64,000 nucleotides of DNA from Desulfotignum sp. (GCA_011390335.1 JAABSO010000011.1:37484-101483); one strand, 5' to 3'; shown: positions 1-11,913, numbered from the stretch's first letter. Notes: generated by a model from the sequence alone, not told the origin. Made by a program: numbers and translations.

Positions 1-1
1 G

Positions 2-1330
2 GTGATGGTATATGATGATTACACCATCGGGGTGAAAAGCACCAAGGCCGTGCCGGACCTTCACCTCAAACTTGGTATCAGCCCGATTCCGGCGCATTTT
101 TTTCATCCTTTGCAAAAAGATTTCACTTCTGAATATAACTGGGCTGTGGTACCCAATACCGGGGCATACCAGATTTCAGAATTCAAAAAAGGCCGGTATG
201 TGCGGTTTGCCCGCAAACACAACTGGTGGGCAAAAGACAGGCATTATTTTAAAAACCGGTTCAATGTGGATACTGTTCAGTATTCGGTGATCCGGGATTT
301 CAACCTCCAGTGGGAGTATTTTAAAAAAGGACGGCTGGAAACCTTCGGGTTAGTCCAGCCCAAATACTGGTATGACAAATCCAGAACCCGGGTAGTTGAA
401 AACGGGTATGTCCACAGAATCTGGTTTTTCAATGACATGCCCCGCTCCAGCTTAGGCATGTGGCTGAACCAGGACAAAAAGATTTTTTCCGAAAAGTACA
501 TGCGGCTTGCCTTTGCCCATGCCATGAACATTGAAAAGGTCATTGAAAAGGTACTCCGGGGAGATTATTTCCGGCTGGCCCAGCCGTTTTTCGGGTATGG
601 AGAATATACGGATTACACCATTTCCCCCAGACAATATGATATCAAAAAGGTTGAATCTTTGATGACGGACCAGGGATGGAAACGGGGGGATGACGGCATC
701 TGGGAGAAGGAGGGGCGCAGGTTTTCGGTTACGGTCACCTATGGATATGCAGACCATATGCCCAGACTGGCAGTGCTCAAGGAAGAGGCCCGCAGGGCCG
801 GCATCGAACTGAGCCTGGAGCAGCTGGACCCCTCTGCCATGTTTAAAAAATTTTTAGAAAAACAGCATGATGTGGCCTGGATGGGATGGAGCACCAGCCT
901 GCGGCCCTCTTTCTGGCAGGGGTGGCACTCGGACAACGCCCACAAGCCCCAGACCAATAATATCACCAATACCGATGATCCAAAGCTGGACGCACTCATA
1001 GACCGGTACAGGGAAAGTCTGGATGAACAGGAACGGGTCAGCCTGTCACATGCCATCCAGAACAAAATTCATGATATCTGCGCCTTTGTGCCCACTTTTA
1101 TGGTGCCCTATGTGCGCATTGCATACTGGCGGTGGCTCCGGCTGCCTGATTGGCACGGCACCAGAATGTCTCAAGATCTGTTTGATCCGTTTTCCGCCAC
1201 TGTGGGGGGACTCTTCTGGCTGGATCAGGATGTTTTTCACCAGACACTTTCCGCCATGGAACAAGATACCCTGCTGCCTCCCGAAACCATCCGGGATACC
1301 CGGTTCAAAGTTGTGGGGGATGCGCCATGA
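2..1330 (+). CDS. Oligopeptide-type ABC transporter substrate-binding protein (5' partial)
   Basis: Periplasmic binding component of a peptide-type ABC importer (solute-binding family 5, closest in feel to YejA). The frame is open at the window edge, so the N-terminus and any signal peptide are missing; 442 residues are visible, with the aromatic-rich character of the family (HNWWAKDR at about 73-80). The stop overlaps the next start (ATGA at 1327-1330), so it is translationally coupled to the ATPase gene. No permease genes lie between them, unlike the usual order of binding protein, two permeases, ATPase; the permeases must be upstream or elsewhere. Family assignment is by recognition; the ligand cannot be told. 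Confidence 0.85.
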   Translation: MMVYDDYTIGVKSTKAVPDLHLKLGISPIPAHFFHPLQKDFTSEYNWAVVPNTGAYQISEFKKGRYVRFARKHNWWAKDRHYFKNRFNVDTVQYSVIRDFNLQWEYFKKGRLETFGLVQPKYWYDKSRTRVVENGYVHRIWFFNDMPRSSLGMWLNQDKKIFSEKYMRLAFAHAMNIEKVIEKVLRGDYFRLAQPFFGYGEYTDYTISPRQYDIKKVESLMTDQGWKRGDDGIWEKEGRRFSVTVTYGYADHMPRLAVLKEEARRAGIELSLEQLDPSAMFKKFLEKQHDVAWMGWSTSLRPSFWQGWHSDNAHKPQTNNITNTDDPKLDALIDRYRESLDEQERVSLSHAIQNKIHDICAFVPTFMVPYVRIAYWRWLRLPDWHGTRMSQDLFDPFSATVGGLFWLDQDVFHQTLSAMEQDTLLPPETIRDTRFKVVGDAP

Positions 1331-2316
1331 AAACTTCTGCGCTTTTGACAATAACGGATCTGAAGGTGGCATTTGATACGGAACAGGGACGGATTCATGC
1401 GGTTGACGGTGTTGGATTTTCCCTGGAAAAGGGCGGTATACTGGGTATTGCCGGAGAATCCGGCTGCGGCAAAAGCGTGACTGCCCTGAGCATTATCCGG
1501 CTGCTGCCCAAACCAATGTCATCCATTGTCGCAGGAAAAATTCTGTTTGAAGGCCAGGACCTGCTGGCAATACCCATCCGGCAGATGCAAAAAATCAGGG
1601 GCAGAAAAATCGCCATGATATTCCAGGAACCCATGACCGCATTGAATCCGGTGCACAGTGTGGGCCGGCAGATGACAGAGGTGTTTGCCCTGCATTTTCC
1701 TGGCATGACAGTATCTTCCATGCATGCAGGGGCGGTGAAAATGCTGGACCGGGTGGGTATCCCGGATCCCGGTCAGGTGTTTAAAAAATATCCCCACCAG
1801 CTTTCCGGCGGTATCCGCCAGCGGGTGATGATCGCCATGGCCTTAAGCTGTGAGCCGGATATCCTTATTGCTGATGAGCCCACCACTGCCCTGGATGTGA
1901 CTATCCAGGCCCAGATACTGGAATTGATCAAAGATCTCAGGGAAAAATCAGGGATGTCCATCATTCTGATCACCCATGATCTGGGGGTGATTGCGGAAAA
2001 CTGTGACCATGTGGTGGTCATGTATGCCGGCCGCATTGCTGAAACAGCGGATGTCAGATCCCTTTTCAGCCATCCTTTGCATCCATACACCAAGGGGCTG
2101 CTCACCTCTATTCCATCCCGTGCGAAAACAGCGAAAGCACTTCTGCCCACCATTGAAGGCAGTGTTCCCTCCCTGTCTGATATGCCGGACGGGTGCCGTT
2201 TTGCCGGCCGCTGTCCTTTGGCAGAAGATTTCTGCAGGCAGGTACTTCCTTTGGAAAAGCCTGTGGGGAAGGGCCGTACAGCAGCCTGCCATCTTGTTCC
2301 TGAAGTATCCGTATAA
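1327..2316 (+). CDS. Oligopeptide/dipeptide ABC transporter ATP-binding protein (OppD/DppD family)
   Basis: Cytoplasmic ATPase that powers peptide uptake. Walker A GESGCGKS is at 43-50, the ABC signature LSGGIRQRV at 159-167, Walker B ILIADEPTT follows at about 179, and the switch histidine is H217. The C-terminal oligopeptide-transporter extension with GCRFAGRCP is present, as usual for OppD/DppD. Length 329 aa is normal. The start overlaps the binding-protein stop by 4 nt. Its partner ATPase (OppF type) begins only at 3038, after an intervening cold-shock gene and a palindromic repeat, so the operon appears interrupted. Confidence 0.93.
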   Translation: MKTSALLTITDLKVAFDTEQGRIHAVDGVGFSLEKGGILGIAGESGCGKSVTALSIIRLLPKPMSSIVAGKILFEGQDLLAIPIRQMQKIRGRKIAMIFQEPMTALNPVHSVGRQMTEVFALHFPGMTVSSMHAGAVKMLDRVGIPDPGQVFKKYPHQLSGGIRQRVMIAMALSCEPDILIADEPTTALDVTIQAQILELIKDLREKSGMSIILITHDLGVIAENCDHVVVMYAGRIAETADVRSLFSHPLHPYTKGLLTSIPSRAKTAKALLPTIEGSVPSLSDMPDGCRFAGRCPLAEDFCRQVLPLEKPVGKGRTAACHLVPEVSV

Positions 2317-2341
2317 AAATCATGCCAGGGCAAAAAAAACC

Positions 2342-2369
2342 TTGATTTTTGAAAAAATCCGAATAATAT
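2342..2369 (+). promoter_or_regulatory. Candidate sigma-70 promoter for the cold-shock gene
   Basis: TTGATT (2342-2347) and TAATAT (2364-2369) are separated by 16 bp. Transcription from here would give a leader of about 120 nt before the cold-shock start codon, in keeping with the long 5' leaders of cspA-type mRNAs. Judged by eye only. Confidence 0.45.
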
Positions 2370-2495
2370 ACATCCAAAGCCTGAATGGTAAAGGCTTTGC
2401 AGTTTCGTTCTAAAGGCAAGACCCGTTTATTCCAGTGGCGCGACCTTCAGTGTGAAACTACCCAAATTTTTACCTAAAGCAAGGAGAAAGTTGCA

Positions 2496-2696
2496 ATGGC
2501 AAATGGGATTGTAAAATGGTTCAACGATGCAAAAGGGTTTGGATTCATCGAACAGGAGGACGGGCCTGACGTATTTGTGCATCATACCGGCATTAGTTCT
2601 ACCGGTTTCAGATCCCTGAACGAGGGTGACCGGGTTACCTTTGACGTGGAAGACGGTCAAAAAGGACCTGCAGCAGTCAATGTAGTCGTTCAGTAA
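2496..2696 (+). CDS. Cold-shock protein (CspA family)
   Basis: Single cold-shock domain of 66 aa that binds single-stranded RNA or DNA and melts mRNA structure. The RNA-binding motifs KGFGFI (RNP1) and VFVHH (RNP2) are intact and the start [10 protein letters not shown] is typical. A purine-rich ribosome site (AAGGAGA) lies just upstream of the ATG. It stands between the oppD-like and oppF-like genes with its own candidate promoter and terminator, so it looks like an independent unit within a split transporter operon. Which csp paralogue it is cannot be told. Confidence 0.95.
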   Translation: MANGIVKWFNDAKGFGFIEQEDGPDVFVHHTGISSTGFRSLNEGDRVTFDVEDGQKGPAAVNVVVQ

Positions 2697-2702
2697 ATTT
2701 CA

Positions 2703-2848
2703 CTTTAACCTCGCAAGTGAGGGGTCAGGCTTGTGTTAATGGCGTTATCTGTGCCGTCATGGGATCACAAAGGCTGTGGTAGATAACGCCAATAACACAA
2801 GCCTGACCCCATTTTTCATAGACGAAAACTTGATCACCGAGGTTAAAG
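2703..2848. repeat. Dispersed palindromic repeat, copy 1, with outer arms
   Basis: The core 2721-2810 begins GGGGTCAGGCTTG and ends with the inverse CAAGCCTGACCCC. Inner arms (GGCGTTATCT / AGATAACGCC) make almost the whole 90 bp foldable. An outer 11-bp pair, CTTTAACCTCG (2703-2713) and CGAGGTTAAAG (2838-2848), extends the symmetry. Related copies are at 13443-13526, 44932-45027 and 56442-56530. It resembles REP/MITE-type elements; no transposase is present here. Confidence 0.85.
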
Positions 2849-2849
2849 G

Positions 2850-2890
2850 GGTTCTGCGCAGTCTGCGATTGTGCAGAACCTTTTTGTCTT
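2850..2890 (+). terminator. Rho-independent terminator downstream of the cold-shock gene
   Basis: GGTTCTGCGCA pairs with TGTGCAGAACC (11 bp, one mismatch), followed by TTTTTGTCTTTT. It lies after palindromic repeat copy 1, upstream of the OppF-like gene. Confidence 0.7.
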
Positions 2891-3037
2891 TTGTTTCAAA
2901 ATATTCATGGATCATCTGAAAATTCATCACCTGCCTGTTTTTTTTATGTGCCGGGCGTGCCGATAATTTCAATGTTTTGTTTGCACAAAGGATATGGTAT
3001 ATAACGGCCTGGTCTGCAACTTTGCTGGGGATAAATC

Positions 3038-4000
3038 ATGCCGATTCTGGAAGTGAGCCGGCTTAAAAAATATTTTCCGGTCCTGGGCGGGGTATTTCTG
3101 AAGCGCACAGGATGGGTATATGCGGTGGATGATGTTTCCTTTTCCGTGAAAAAAGGGGAGACCTTCGGCCTTGTGGGGGAATCCGGCTGCGGAAAGACCA
3201 CTCTGGGACGCTGCATCATGGGGTTGTATGACATGACAGGCGGATCAGTAAGGGTCCAGGGCAGATCCATATCAAAACTGACATCAGGCCAGAAAAAAAC
3301 GTTGTCCTCCCATCTGCAGATGATATTCCAGGACCCTTACGAATCTTTGGATTCCAGACAGACTGTCCGGCAGATCCTGGAAGAAAAATACAGGATTCAC
3401 CGCAAAACCCATGGGGATCTGTCCATGGAAATCCGGCAGCTGCTGGAAAATGTCGGACTTTCACAGGACAGTCTTTCCAGATATCCCCATGAGTTTTCAG
3501 GGGGGCAGCGCCAGCGCATCGGCATTGCCCGGGCCGTGAGCATGCACCCTGAAATCATCATCTGTGATGAACCGGTATCTGCGCTGGATGTATCTGTGCA
3601 GTCAAAAATATTGAATCTGCTGCTGGAACTGCAGAAAACTATGGGACTTACCTATGTATTCATCTCCCATGATCTGTCTGTGGTGCGGCACATGTCTGAC
3701 AGGATCGGTGTGATGTACCTGGGCAGGATCGTGGAAATGGCAGATGCCCATATCATCAGTGACCATGCCCGCCACCCCTATACCAAGGCTTTGCTTTCCG
3801 CGGTTCCCCTGCCTGATCCGGATGCCGGAAAACAGCGCATTATTTTGACAGGTGAAGTGCCGTCTGTGGAAAATCCACCCCCTGGATGTCACTTTCATAC
3901 CCGGTGCCCCCATGCGGACACCATCTGCCAAAAGTCTGAGCCGGCGCTTCTGCCCACTGAAAAAGATCCCGGCCATGTGCGTGCCTGCCATTTTTTCTGA
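3038..4000 (+). CDS. Oligopeptide/dipeptide ABC transporter ATP-binding protein (OppF/DppF family)
   Basis: Second ATPase of the peptide importer. Walker A GESGCGKT is at 47-54, the signature FSGGQRQRI starts at about 153, and Walker B (IIICDEPVSALDVS) follows. The C-terminal extension with HFHTRCPHA is typical. Length 320 aa is normal. It should pair with the OppD-like ATPase at 1327, from which it is separated by 720 bp holding the cold-shock gene, a palindromic repeat and a terminator, so it probably has its own promoter. Confidence 0.93.
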   Translation: MPILEVSRLKKYFPVLGGVFLKRTGWVYAVDDVSFSVKKGETFGLVGESGCGKTTLGRCIMGLYDMTGGSVRVQGRSISKLTSGQKKTLSSHLQMIFQDPYESLDSRQTVRQILEEKYRIHRKTHGDLSMEIRQLLENVGLSQDSLSRYPHEFSGGQRQRIGIARAVSMHPEIIICDEPVSALDVSVQSKILNLLLELQKTMGLTYVFISHDLSVVRHMSDRIGVMYLGRIVEMADAHIISDHARHPYTKALLSAVPLPDPDAGKQRIILTGEVPSVENPPPGCHFHTRCPHADTICQKSEPALLPTEKDPGHVRACHFF

Positions 4001-4092
4001 ACCCCTTGCGCAATCGGTTCTGCAATGATACAGTTTTGGATTCATTTACAGGCAGCCGACAATCGTGAACCAGACAATAATAAAGGATGCAG

Positions 4093-4794
4093 ATGCCGGG
4101 GCATTGGGTAAAGTGGGTATTGTTTTTTTTGACAGGGTTGCTGGGGATGGGGTGTGACCCTGCCCCCAAAACAACTGGGCCTGAATATATCATCAGGGCA
4201 GGGCCGGTGCTTGTGACCAGGACCCAGTTTCTGGAAGAACTGGATCTGAAGCTGTCAGCCTATCCCTATGATATCAAAAATTCCCCGGATCAGTATAATG
4301 AAGTGGTGGTGGACCTTGTGGCCACCCTGTCTGAAGAAACCCTGCTGCTGGCTTCTGCTGTACAAAAAGGGATCACGGTGACCCGGCAGGAGCTGGATGC
4401 TGCAAAACAGGATGTAAAAGCATCCTACCCTGGCGACAGCTTTGAACAGATGCTGCTGGAAAATGCCGTTTCTCCGGTGGTGTGGGAACTAAAATTACAA
4501 AAATCTTTGCAGATTGAAAAACTTGTCCAGCAGGAACTGGTGGATAAAGTTGAGATCACTGCTGATGATGTAAAAGCTTTTTTTGAAAAACATACAGCCG
4601 ATGCATCAGCCTTGCCGGGAAAAACAGGATTTGCCGATGAAACCGAACTGGTGGCACAGCTGCGCCGGGAAAAAAGTGAGATGCTTTACCAGGAATGGAT
4701 ACAATCTTTAAAGCAGGATATTTTTGTGGATATCAACAAACCGCGGATTACAAGATTGTTAATCGGCAATGAGAAAAAAAGGAACCTTCAATAA
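4093..4794 (+). CDS. SurA N-domain-like lipoprotein (putative periplasmic folding factor)
   Basis: Predicted exported lipoprotein of 233 aa. A hydrophobic signal segment runs to LLGMGC, where Cys21 would be lipidated (a loose lipobox). The mature part (FLEELDLKL onward) resembles the helical SurA N-terminal domain of peptidyl-prolyl isomerases, but no parvulin domain is visible. The ATG at 4093 is preferred because AAAGGA (4082-4087) overlaps the alternative ATG at 4087. It lies 26 nt before a fuller SurA-type gene, so the two probably act together in outer-membrane protein folding. Function is inferred from domain likeness and context. Confidence 0.65.
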   Translation: MPGHWVKWVLFFLTGLLGMGCDPAPKTTGPEYIIRAGPVLVTRTQFLEELDLKLSAYPYDIKNSPDQYNEVVVDLVATLSEETLLLASAVQKGITVTRQELDAAKQDVKASYPGDSFEQMLLENAVSPVVWELKLQKSLQIEKLVQQELVDKVEITADDVKAFFEKHTADASALPGKTGFADETELVAQLRREKSEMLYQEWIQSLKQDIFVDINKPRITRLLIGNEKKRNLQ

Positions 4795-4820
4795 AGGAAT
4801 CCCCAATAAAGGAACTCTCA

Positions 4821-5762
4821 ATGATGAAAAAGATGCTTGTGGTGCCGGCGGTTGTCTGTCTTTTTGTGACCTCTTCTTTTTTGTTTGCAAAAGAAGAGGT
4901 CATTGACCGGATCGTTGCCGTAGTCAATAATGATATTATCACTCTGTCAGAGCTCAACGACGCCACCCGGCCATATAAGGAACGGATTGCTGCATCGAAT
5001 CAATCCGAGGCTGATAAAAAGGAGATGATCCGGTCTCTTGAACGCGATATCCTGGATCAAATGGTCGACCGCACCCTGACCAGACAGGAGGCTGCCAAAC
5101 ATAACATAATAGTTTCTGATGCTGATATCCAGTCAGCCATTGAAAATTTCAAAAAACAGAACAATCTGGATCAAAAAGGACTGGAAAAAGGCCTGGAAGC
5201 GCAAGGCATCACTTTTGCGGAATACCGGGACCGCATCAGAGAAGATATTATGCAGTCCATGCTGATCAACCGGGCGGTCCGGTCTAAAGTGATTATCACC
5301 CAGGCAGATATTGCAGCCTATTATGAAAATCATGCAGATGCATTTCAAGGGGAAAAAAAATACAAACTGCGCAATATTCTCATGGATACTAAGCAGGGTA
5401 TCCAGGAGGTTGTATCCAGGCTTGAAAAAGGGTTGTCCTTCCAGGAAGCTGCCCGGCAGTATTCCATGGCCTCAAATGCAGATGAAGACGGGGATCTGGG
5501 GGTCTTTGATATGGATAATTTCAATGAAGCCATCAGAGATGCGGTCCTGCCGTTGAAAGAAAAGCAATATTCCGACATAATTCAGGCAGGTCAGGGGTAT
5601 CAGATCATCTATGTGGAAGACATCCTGGAGACCGGCGGTAAAACCCTGGACCAGGCAAAAGATGAGATCCAGGATATTCTGTACAGAGAGCAGGTGGAAC
5701 AAAAATTTGCCGACTGGATTGCATCCTTGAAAGAAAACGCCCACGTAAAAATAATGCTGTAA
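4821..5762 (+). CDS. surA: SurA-type peptidyl-prolyl cis-trans isomerase
   Basis: Periplasmic chaperone/isomerase for outer-membrane proteins. It has a signal peptide (about 23 residues ending FLFA), a SurA N-terminal helical domain beginning VIDRIVAVVNNDIITLSEL, and one parvulin-like PpiC domain at about residues 170-265. At 313 aa it is shorter than E. coli SurA (about 430 aa, two parvulin domains), as is common outside the gammaproteobacteria. AAAGGA stands 7 nt before the ATG. It follows a related lipoprotein gene and precedes recO. Confidence 0.85.
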   Translation: MMKKMLVVPAVVCLFVTSSFLFAKEEVIDRIVAVVNNDIITLSELNDATRPYKERIAASNQSEADKKEMIRSLERDILDQMVDRTLTRQEAAKHNIIVSDADIQSAIENFKKQNNLDQKGLEKGLEAQGITFAEYRDRIREDIMQSMLINRAVRSKVIITQADIAAYYENHADAFQGEKKYKLRNILMDTKQGIQEVVSRLEKGLSFQEAARQYSMASNADEDGDLGVFDMDNFNEAIRDAVLPLKEKQYSDIIQAGQGYQIIYVEDILETGGKTLDQAKDEIQDILYREQVEQKFADWIASLKENAHVKIML

Positions 5763-5852
5763 ACCTAAGATGGCGCATGGAAGGCTGATAACAGATACCA
5801 GGCAAAATTTCACCTCTGGAAACAATATTGGAAACAACCATTGGAAATGACC

Positions 5853-6638
5853 ATGTCTGATTTCAGGACAGATGCTGTTTTATTGCGCAAGGTTGAATAT
5901 GGGGACCATGACCTGATCATCACCTTTATGACCCAGGACAGGGGAAAAACCACGGTAATGGCAAAAAATGCCAAAAAAAGTGTGAAACGGTTTTCCGGTG
6001 CTCTGGATCTGTTTTCCCTTAACCATATCCAGTGCACCTTTCCCAAAAAAAACAAAGATGCTCTGGTGACCCTGGCCCAGACAGATCTGGAAAACGGGTT
6101 TGCCAATATTCGGTATGATATATTTAAAACCGCCTATGCCAGTTACTGGGTGGAAATGACCCATTTGTGGCTGGAAGAGGGCAGGGCCCAGCCCCGGCTG
6201 TATGACCTGCTGGTGTTTGCCCTTGACATGCTGAACCGGTCGGATATGCCTAAAGAGGTGCTGAGCCTGCTGTTTCAGATCCGGTTCATGAGCATTTCCG
6301 GGTTCACCCCCAATATGCACCGGTGTGAAGGCTGCAACACCCTTGTGGACAATATTCCCGTAAAAAACCTGCGGTTTGATTTTCAGGAAGGAAAAATTGT
6401 CTGCCCCAGATGCCGGGTCAACGGATCCGGATACGGCATGGATGTATCCAAGGGCACCTTGAAGCAGTTGTTCTGGATGAACAATACAGATATACAGCGC
6501 ACCGACCGTATCCGGTTTTCCAGTCAGGCCATCCAGGAGGGCCAGGTGCTGCTGGAATCTTTCATTCCTTTTCACATAGGAAGGGAGTTTAAAAGTTTAA
6601 CCTTTTTAAGGCGGTTGCGGCAGGAAAAATGGATATAA
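5853..6638 (+). CDS. recO: DNA repair protein RecO
   Basis: Mediator of RecFOR recombinational repair that loads RecA and anneals strands. The N-terminal OB-fold begins with the typical SDFRTDAVLLRKVEYGDHD. A four-cysteine zinc site is visible at about C158/C161 and C184/C187 (CEGC and CPRC). Length 261 aa is normal. The ATG at 5853 is chosen over TTG 5841 and ATG 5847 because it gives the canonical N-terminus and has GGA 7 nt upstream. Its end overlaps the next gene by 10 nt. Confidence 0.92.
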   Translation: MSDFRTDAVLLRKVEYGDHDLIITFMTQDRGKTTVMAKNAKKSVKRFSGALDLFSLNHIQCTFPKKNKDALVTLAQTDLENGFANIRYDIFKTAYASYWVEMTHLWLEEGRAQPRLYDLLVFALDMLNRSDMPKEVLSLLFQIRFMSISGFTPNMHRCEGCNTLVDNIPVKNLRFDFQEGKIVCPRCRVNGSGYGMDVSKGTLKQLFWMNNTDIQRTDRIRFSSQAIQEGQVLLESFIPFHIGREFKSLTFLRRLRQEKWI

Positions 6639-7669
6639 GCAAGATTCTGGAAAAAAAACAGGTGCATTCCTCGGTTCCCTGCCGGCTGGATTTCGGCGGG
6701 ACCCTCGATATTTCCACCTTTTATCTGCCCCTGGCACATCTCAATCCTGCAGGGGTTAATATGGCCATTGATCTGCGGACATTTGTTACACTATCTCCCC
6801 ATTCCCGGGGAAAAATTAAAATTTCATCCAAAGGGTTTGACTCGGCTGAGTTTGCACAGGGAGAAGCACCTTTTGACCATCCCATGGGGCTGATGTTTGC
6901 CTGTGCCCAGTATTTCAATGCCCATGGCGTGCATATCCATATTGCATCCACTTCCCCGCCGAAAAGTGCTTTGGGCGGATCTTCTTCAGCAGCCGTGGCT
7001 GTTCTGGCAGCCTTTTATGCGGCCATGGATAAAAAAACCGACCCTGCGCAACTGGCATGGCTGGCCCATTATATAGAATCCAGCGTGGCAGGGGTTCCCT
7101 GCGGGGTCCAGGACCAGGCAGCCGCCGCATTCGGCGGGGCCCATCTGTGGGAGTGGAAGATGGGGAAAAAAGGGCCTGTATTTGAACGGTTTCCTGTGTT
7201 TGCATCAGATGCAGAAATCCGAAAGTTTGCCCCCCACATGCTGGTGGCCTATTGCGGTATTCCCCATGTGTCCAAAGATATCAACAGCCGGTGGGTACGG
7301 TCCTTTGTACAGGGAAAAACCAGATCAATTTTTGCACAGATAATCCACATCACCAGGCAGTTTTTCCAGGCCCTCCAGAATAAAGATTATCCCCTGGCTG
7401 CTGATCTCATGAACAAAGAAACCCGGTTGCGCCTTGCCATGACACCGGATGTCCTTGACAGAACCGGAAAATTTTTGTTTGAAAAGGCAGGACAGCACCA
7501 GTGCGGTGCCAGGTTTACAGGGGCAGGCGGGGGCGGATGCCTATGGGCTGTGGGCAATGCAGATGACATATGCGCCCTGAAACAATCATGGCAGGACCTG
7601 CTGCAGTCAACCCCCAATGCTGCTTTGCTGGATACACAGATTGATGTCCGGGGGATCATGATTGAATGA
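6629..7669 (+). CDS. GHMP-family sugar kinase
   Basis: ATP-dependent small-molecule kinase of the galactokinase/homoserine/mevalonate/phosphomevalonate superfamily. The phosphate-binding motif SALGGSSSAAVAVLAAF (motif 2) and the C-terminal FTGAGGGGCLWAVG (motif 3) are intact. Length 346 aa suits sugar kinases of the D-glycero-D-manno-heptose 7-phosphate kinase or L-fucose kinase type; an N-terminal DFGGTLD replaces the usual RISFAGGGTD-like motif. The substrate is uncertain. It overlaps recO by 10 nt. Confidence 0.8.
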   Translation: MDISKILEKKQVHSSVPCRLDFGGTLDISTFYLPLAHLNPAGVNMAIDLRTFVTLSPHSRGKIKISSKGFDSAEFAQGEAPFDHPMGLMFACAQYFNAHGVHIHIASTSPPKSALGGSSSAAVAVLAAFYAAMDKKTDPAQLAWLAHYIESSVAGVPCGVQDQAAAAFGGAHLWEWKMGKKGPVFERFPVFASDAEIRKFAPHMLVAYCGIPHVSKDINSRWVRSFVQGKTRSIFAQIIHITRQFFQALQNKDYPLAADLMNKETRLRLAMTPDVLDRTGKFLFEKAGQHQCGARFTGAGGGGCLWAVGNADDICALKQSWQDLLQSTPNAALLDTQIDVRGIMIE

Positions 7670-7770
7670 TCCCCTGCAATACTGCAGGCCAGTAGTAATA
7701 CAAATAAATTTTGAGAATATTCATTACCCGATAACACCCTGCCCTGGCGGCGGGCACAACAAAGCATGGA

Positions 7771-7811
7771 AGTTGTTAGCTGTTAGCTGAGTACTGATGG
7801 CTGACGGCTTT
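7771..7811 (+). repeat. Degenerate 7-bp (AGCTGTT-type) repeat array, site a
   Basis: Units AGTTGTT and AGCTGTT are followed by degraded units. The array lies about 100 nt after the GHMP kinase stop, before the small gene at 7840. It is the same heptamer family as 16331-16386, 38171-38208, 38411-38470 and 56417-56437. Confidence 0.65.
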
Positions 7812-8065
7812 CATATAAAAGAGATAAAGGAGAACATATATGGCAGGTTATGATCCTGAAAAAGACAAAAAAATCAAAGAGTGGAAGAACGAAGAAACCG
7901 GGCTGCTGGTGTCCATTCAGCAGTATGGTGATGGTGAGCCGAAACTGCAGATCGGCCCCAGAATACTGAAGAAAAAAGACGGCACCGACCGGGCTCCCTC
8001 CAAGGCAGGCCGCCTGTCTGTGGAAGATGTCATGTGGTTTTATGATATTATTGATGAGGTAAAGG

Positions 8066-10862
<2,797 letters not shown>

Positions 10863-10921
10863 TGAAAATACCGACTGATGAAACATGAACCTGCAGGACC
10901 GGGTAACCTGGCACTGTGCCC

Positions 10922-10967
10922 CACTCCCGAGGCCTTAGCGGCCATCCCTGTTGGGACTCAGGGAGTG
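10922..10967. other. Inverted repeat between convergent genes
   Basis: CACTCCCGAG (10922-10931) pairs with CTC-A-GGGAGTG (10957-10967). It lies between the ends of ligA and the convergent SnoaL-like gene. There is no clear T-run, so it may be a two-way structured spacer rather than a true terminator. Confidence 0.4.
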
Positions 10968-10997
10968 CGCAGGAATCTTCTTTCTTCAGACAGGATG

Positions 10998-11414
10998 TCA
11001 AAGGTGCAGGGTATGGCGGTGGTTGTCAATTTCAACAAAGGTTTTGGAAAAGGTCAGCTTTGAGATGATTTTACCGTCTTTGAAGTGCAGCACATCCACC
11101 CCTTTGCGCAGCTCCATTTTGTTTTCATATCCCGGTTCCATGGAGGGCCATTCCAGAAGCCAGCGGTAACAGGCTTTCTGCATTGCTTCATCCACAAAGG
11201 TTTCCGCCTCTAGAAACCGGAAATCGCCATGGTTGTCAAACCATGACTCCCAGGCAGCGCGCAGGTTTTCTTTTCCCTTGACATATGCCCCGGTCCAGTT
11301 TTCAAAAAATATGTCCTCGTGGAAAAATGTCATGACCCGGTCCAGATCATGCCTGTCCCAGGCCTTGTACCAGTCTGCCAGCTGCTGTTTTATCTCTTTT
11401 CTGGTCAGCTTCAT
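10998..11414 (-). CDS. SnoaL/NTF2-like fold protein
   Basis: A 138-aa protein of the NTF2/ketosteroid-isomerase-like (SnoaL) cone fold: an N-terminal helix QQLADWYKAWDRHDLDRVMTFFHEDIFFENW, then alternating strands ending in FKDGKIISKLTFSKT. Members include isomerases, hydrolases and binding proteins, so the activity is unknown. The ATG at 11414 is chosen because GGAGGTGG stands just before it; an upstream ATG at 11456 in frame lacks a ribosome site. Single gene, convergent with ligA. Confidence 0.75.
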   Translation of the reverse strand: MKLTRKEIKQQLADWYKAWDRHDLDRVMTFFHEDIFFENWTGAYVKGKENLRAAWESWFDNHGDFRFLEAETFVDEAMQKACYRWLLEWPSMEPGYENKMELRKGVDVLHFKDGKIISKLTFSKTFVEIDNHRHTLHL

Positions 11415-11506
11415 GGCCACCTCCTCTCCATTATTCTGGAAATATTTTTTTATCAAAGGTCTTTCTTATAAGCAGCAGTATTTTAATAGAATGTTAACAC
11501 CTGTAC

Positions 11507-11850
11507 CTGTAAATTACAATTGCCGGGAGGCAGGCCTGGTCAAAAATTCCTTGCCGGCCGGTACAGGCGTATTAAAAGACCCGTGCCGGGGGGTCCTGTG
11601 GGTCTCACCCGTCTGCCGTGTTTGACAGGGTGTAGGGCATGCTGCGCTGAACGCCAAAAACTGCGGGCAGGTATGTCCTCAGACAGTTTGTCGTTTTTAC
11701 CGCTTCGCATGCCCAACACCCTGTAGCAACCGCGTCAGAATGGGATTCAACCCACAGGAACCCCCCGGCACTGGCCGCTGATGGCAGCGGTAAGCGGGGA
11801 TGAAATCCGGGCCGCTATACATGCAATTGCCCTGCTGTAAATTATAATTG
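11507..11850. repeat. Long imperfect inverted repeat flanked by 16-bp direct repeats (MITE-like)
   Basis: CTGTAAATTAYAATTG occurs at 11507-11522 and 11835-11850 (one mismatch). Between them lies a long imperfect hairpin: the left arm (about 11582-11667: GTGCCGGGGGGTCCTGTGGGT, then ACAGGGTGTAGGGCATGC, then CAAAAACTG) matches the reverse complement of the right arm (about 11685-11776). The layout suggests a nonautonomous insertion with a target duplication, upstream of a GntR gene. No ORF of note is inside. It fills most of the 500-bp gap 11415-11913. Confidence 0.6.
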
Positions 11851-11913
11851 ATAGAATCAGGTGAAAAATGCTATTAACAGCAGTGAACACCAATTATGGA
11901 GAATGGCAGACAT

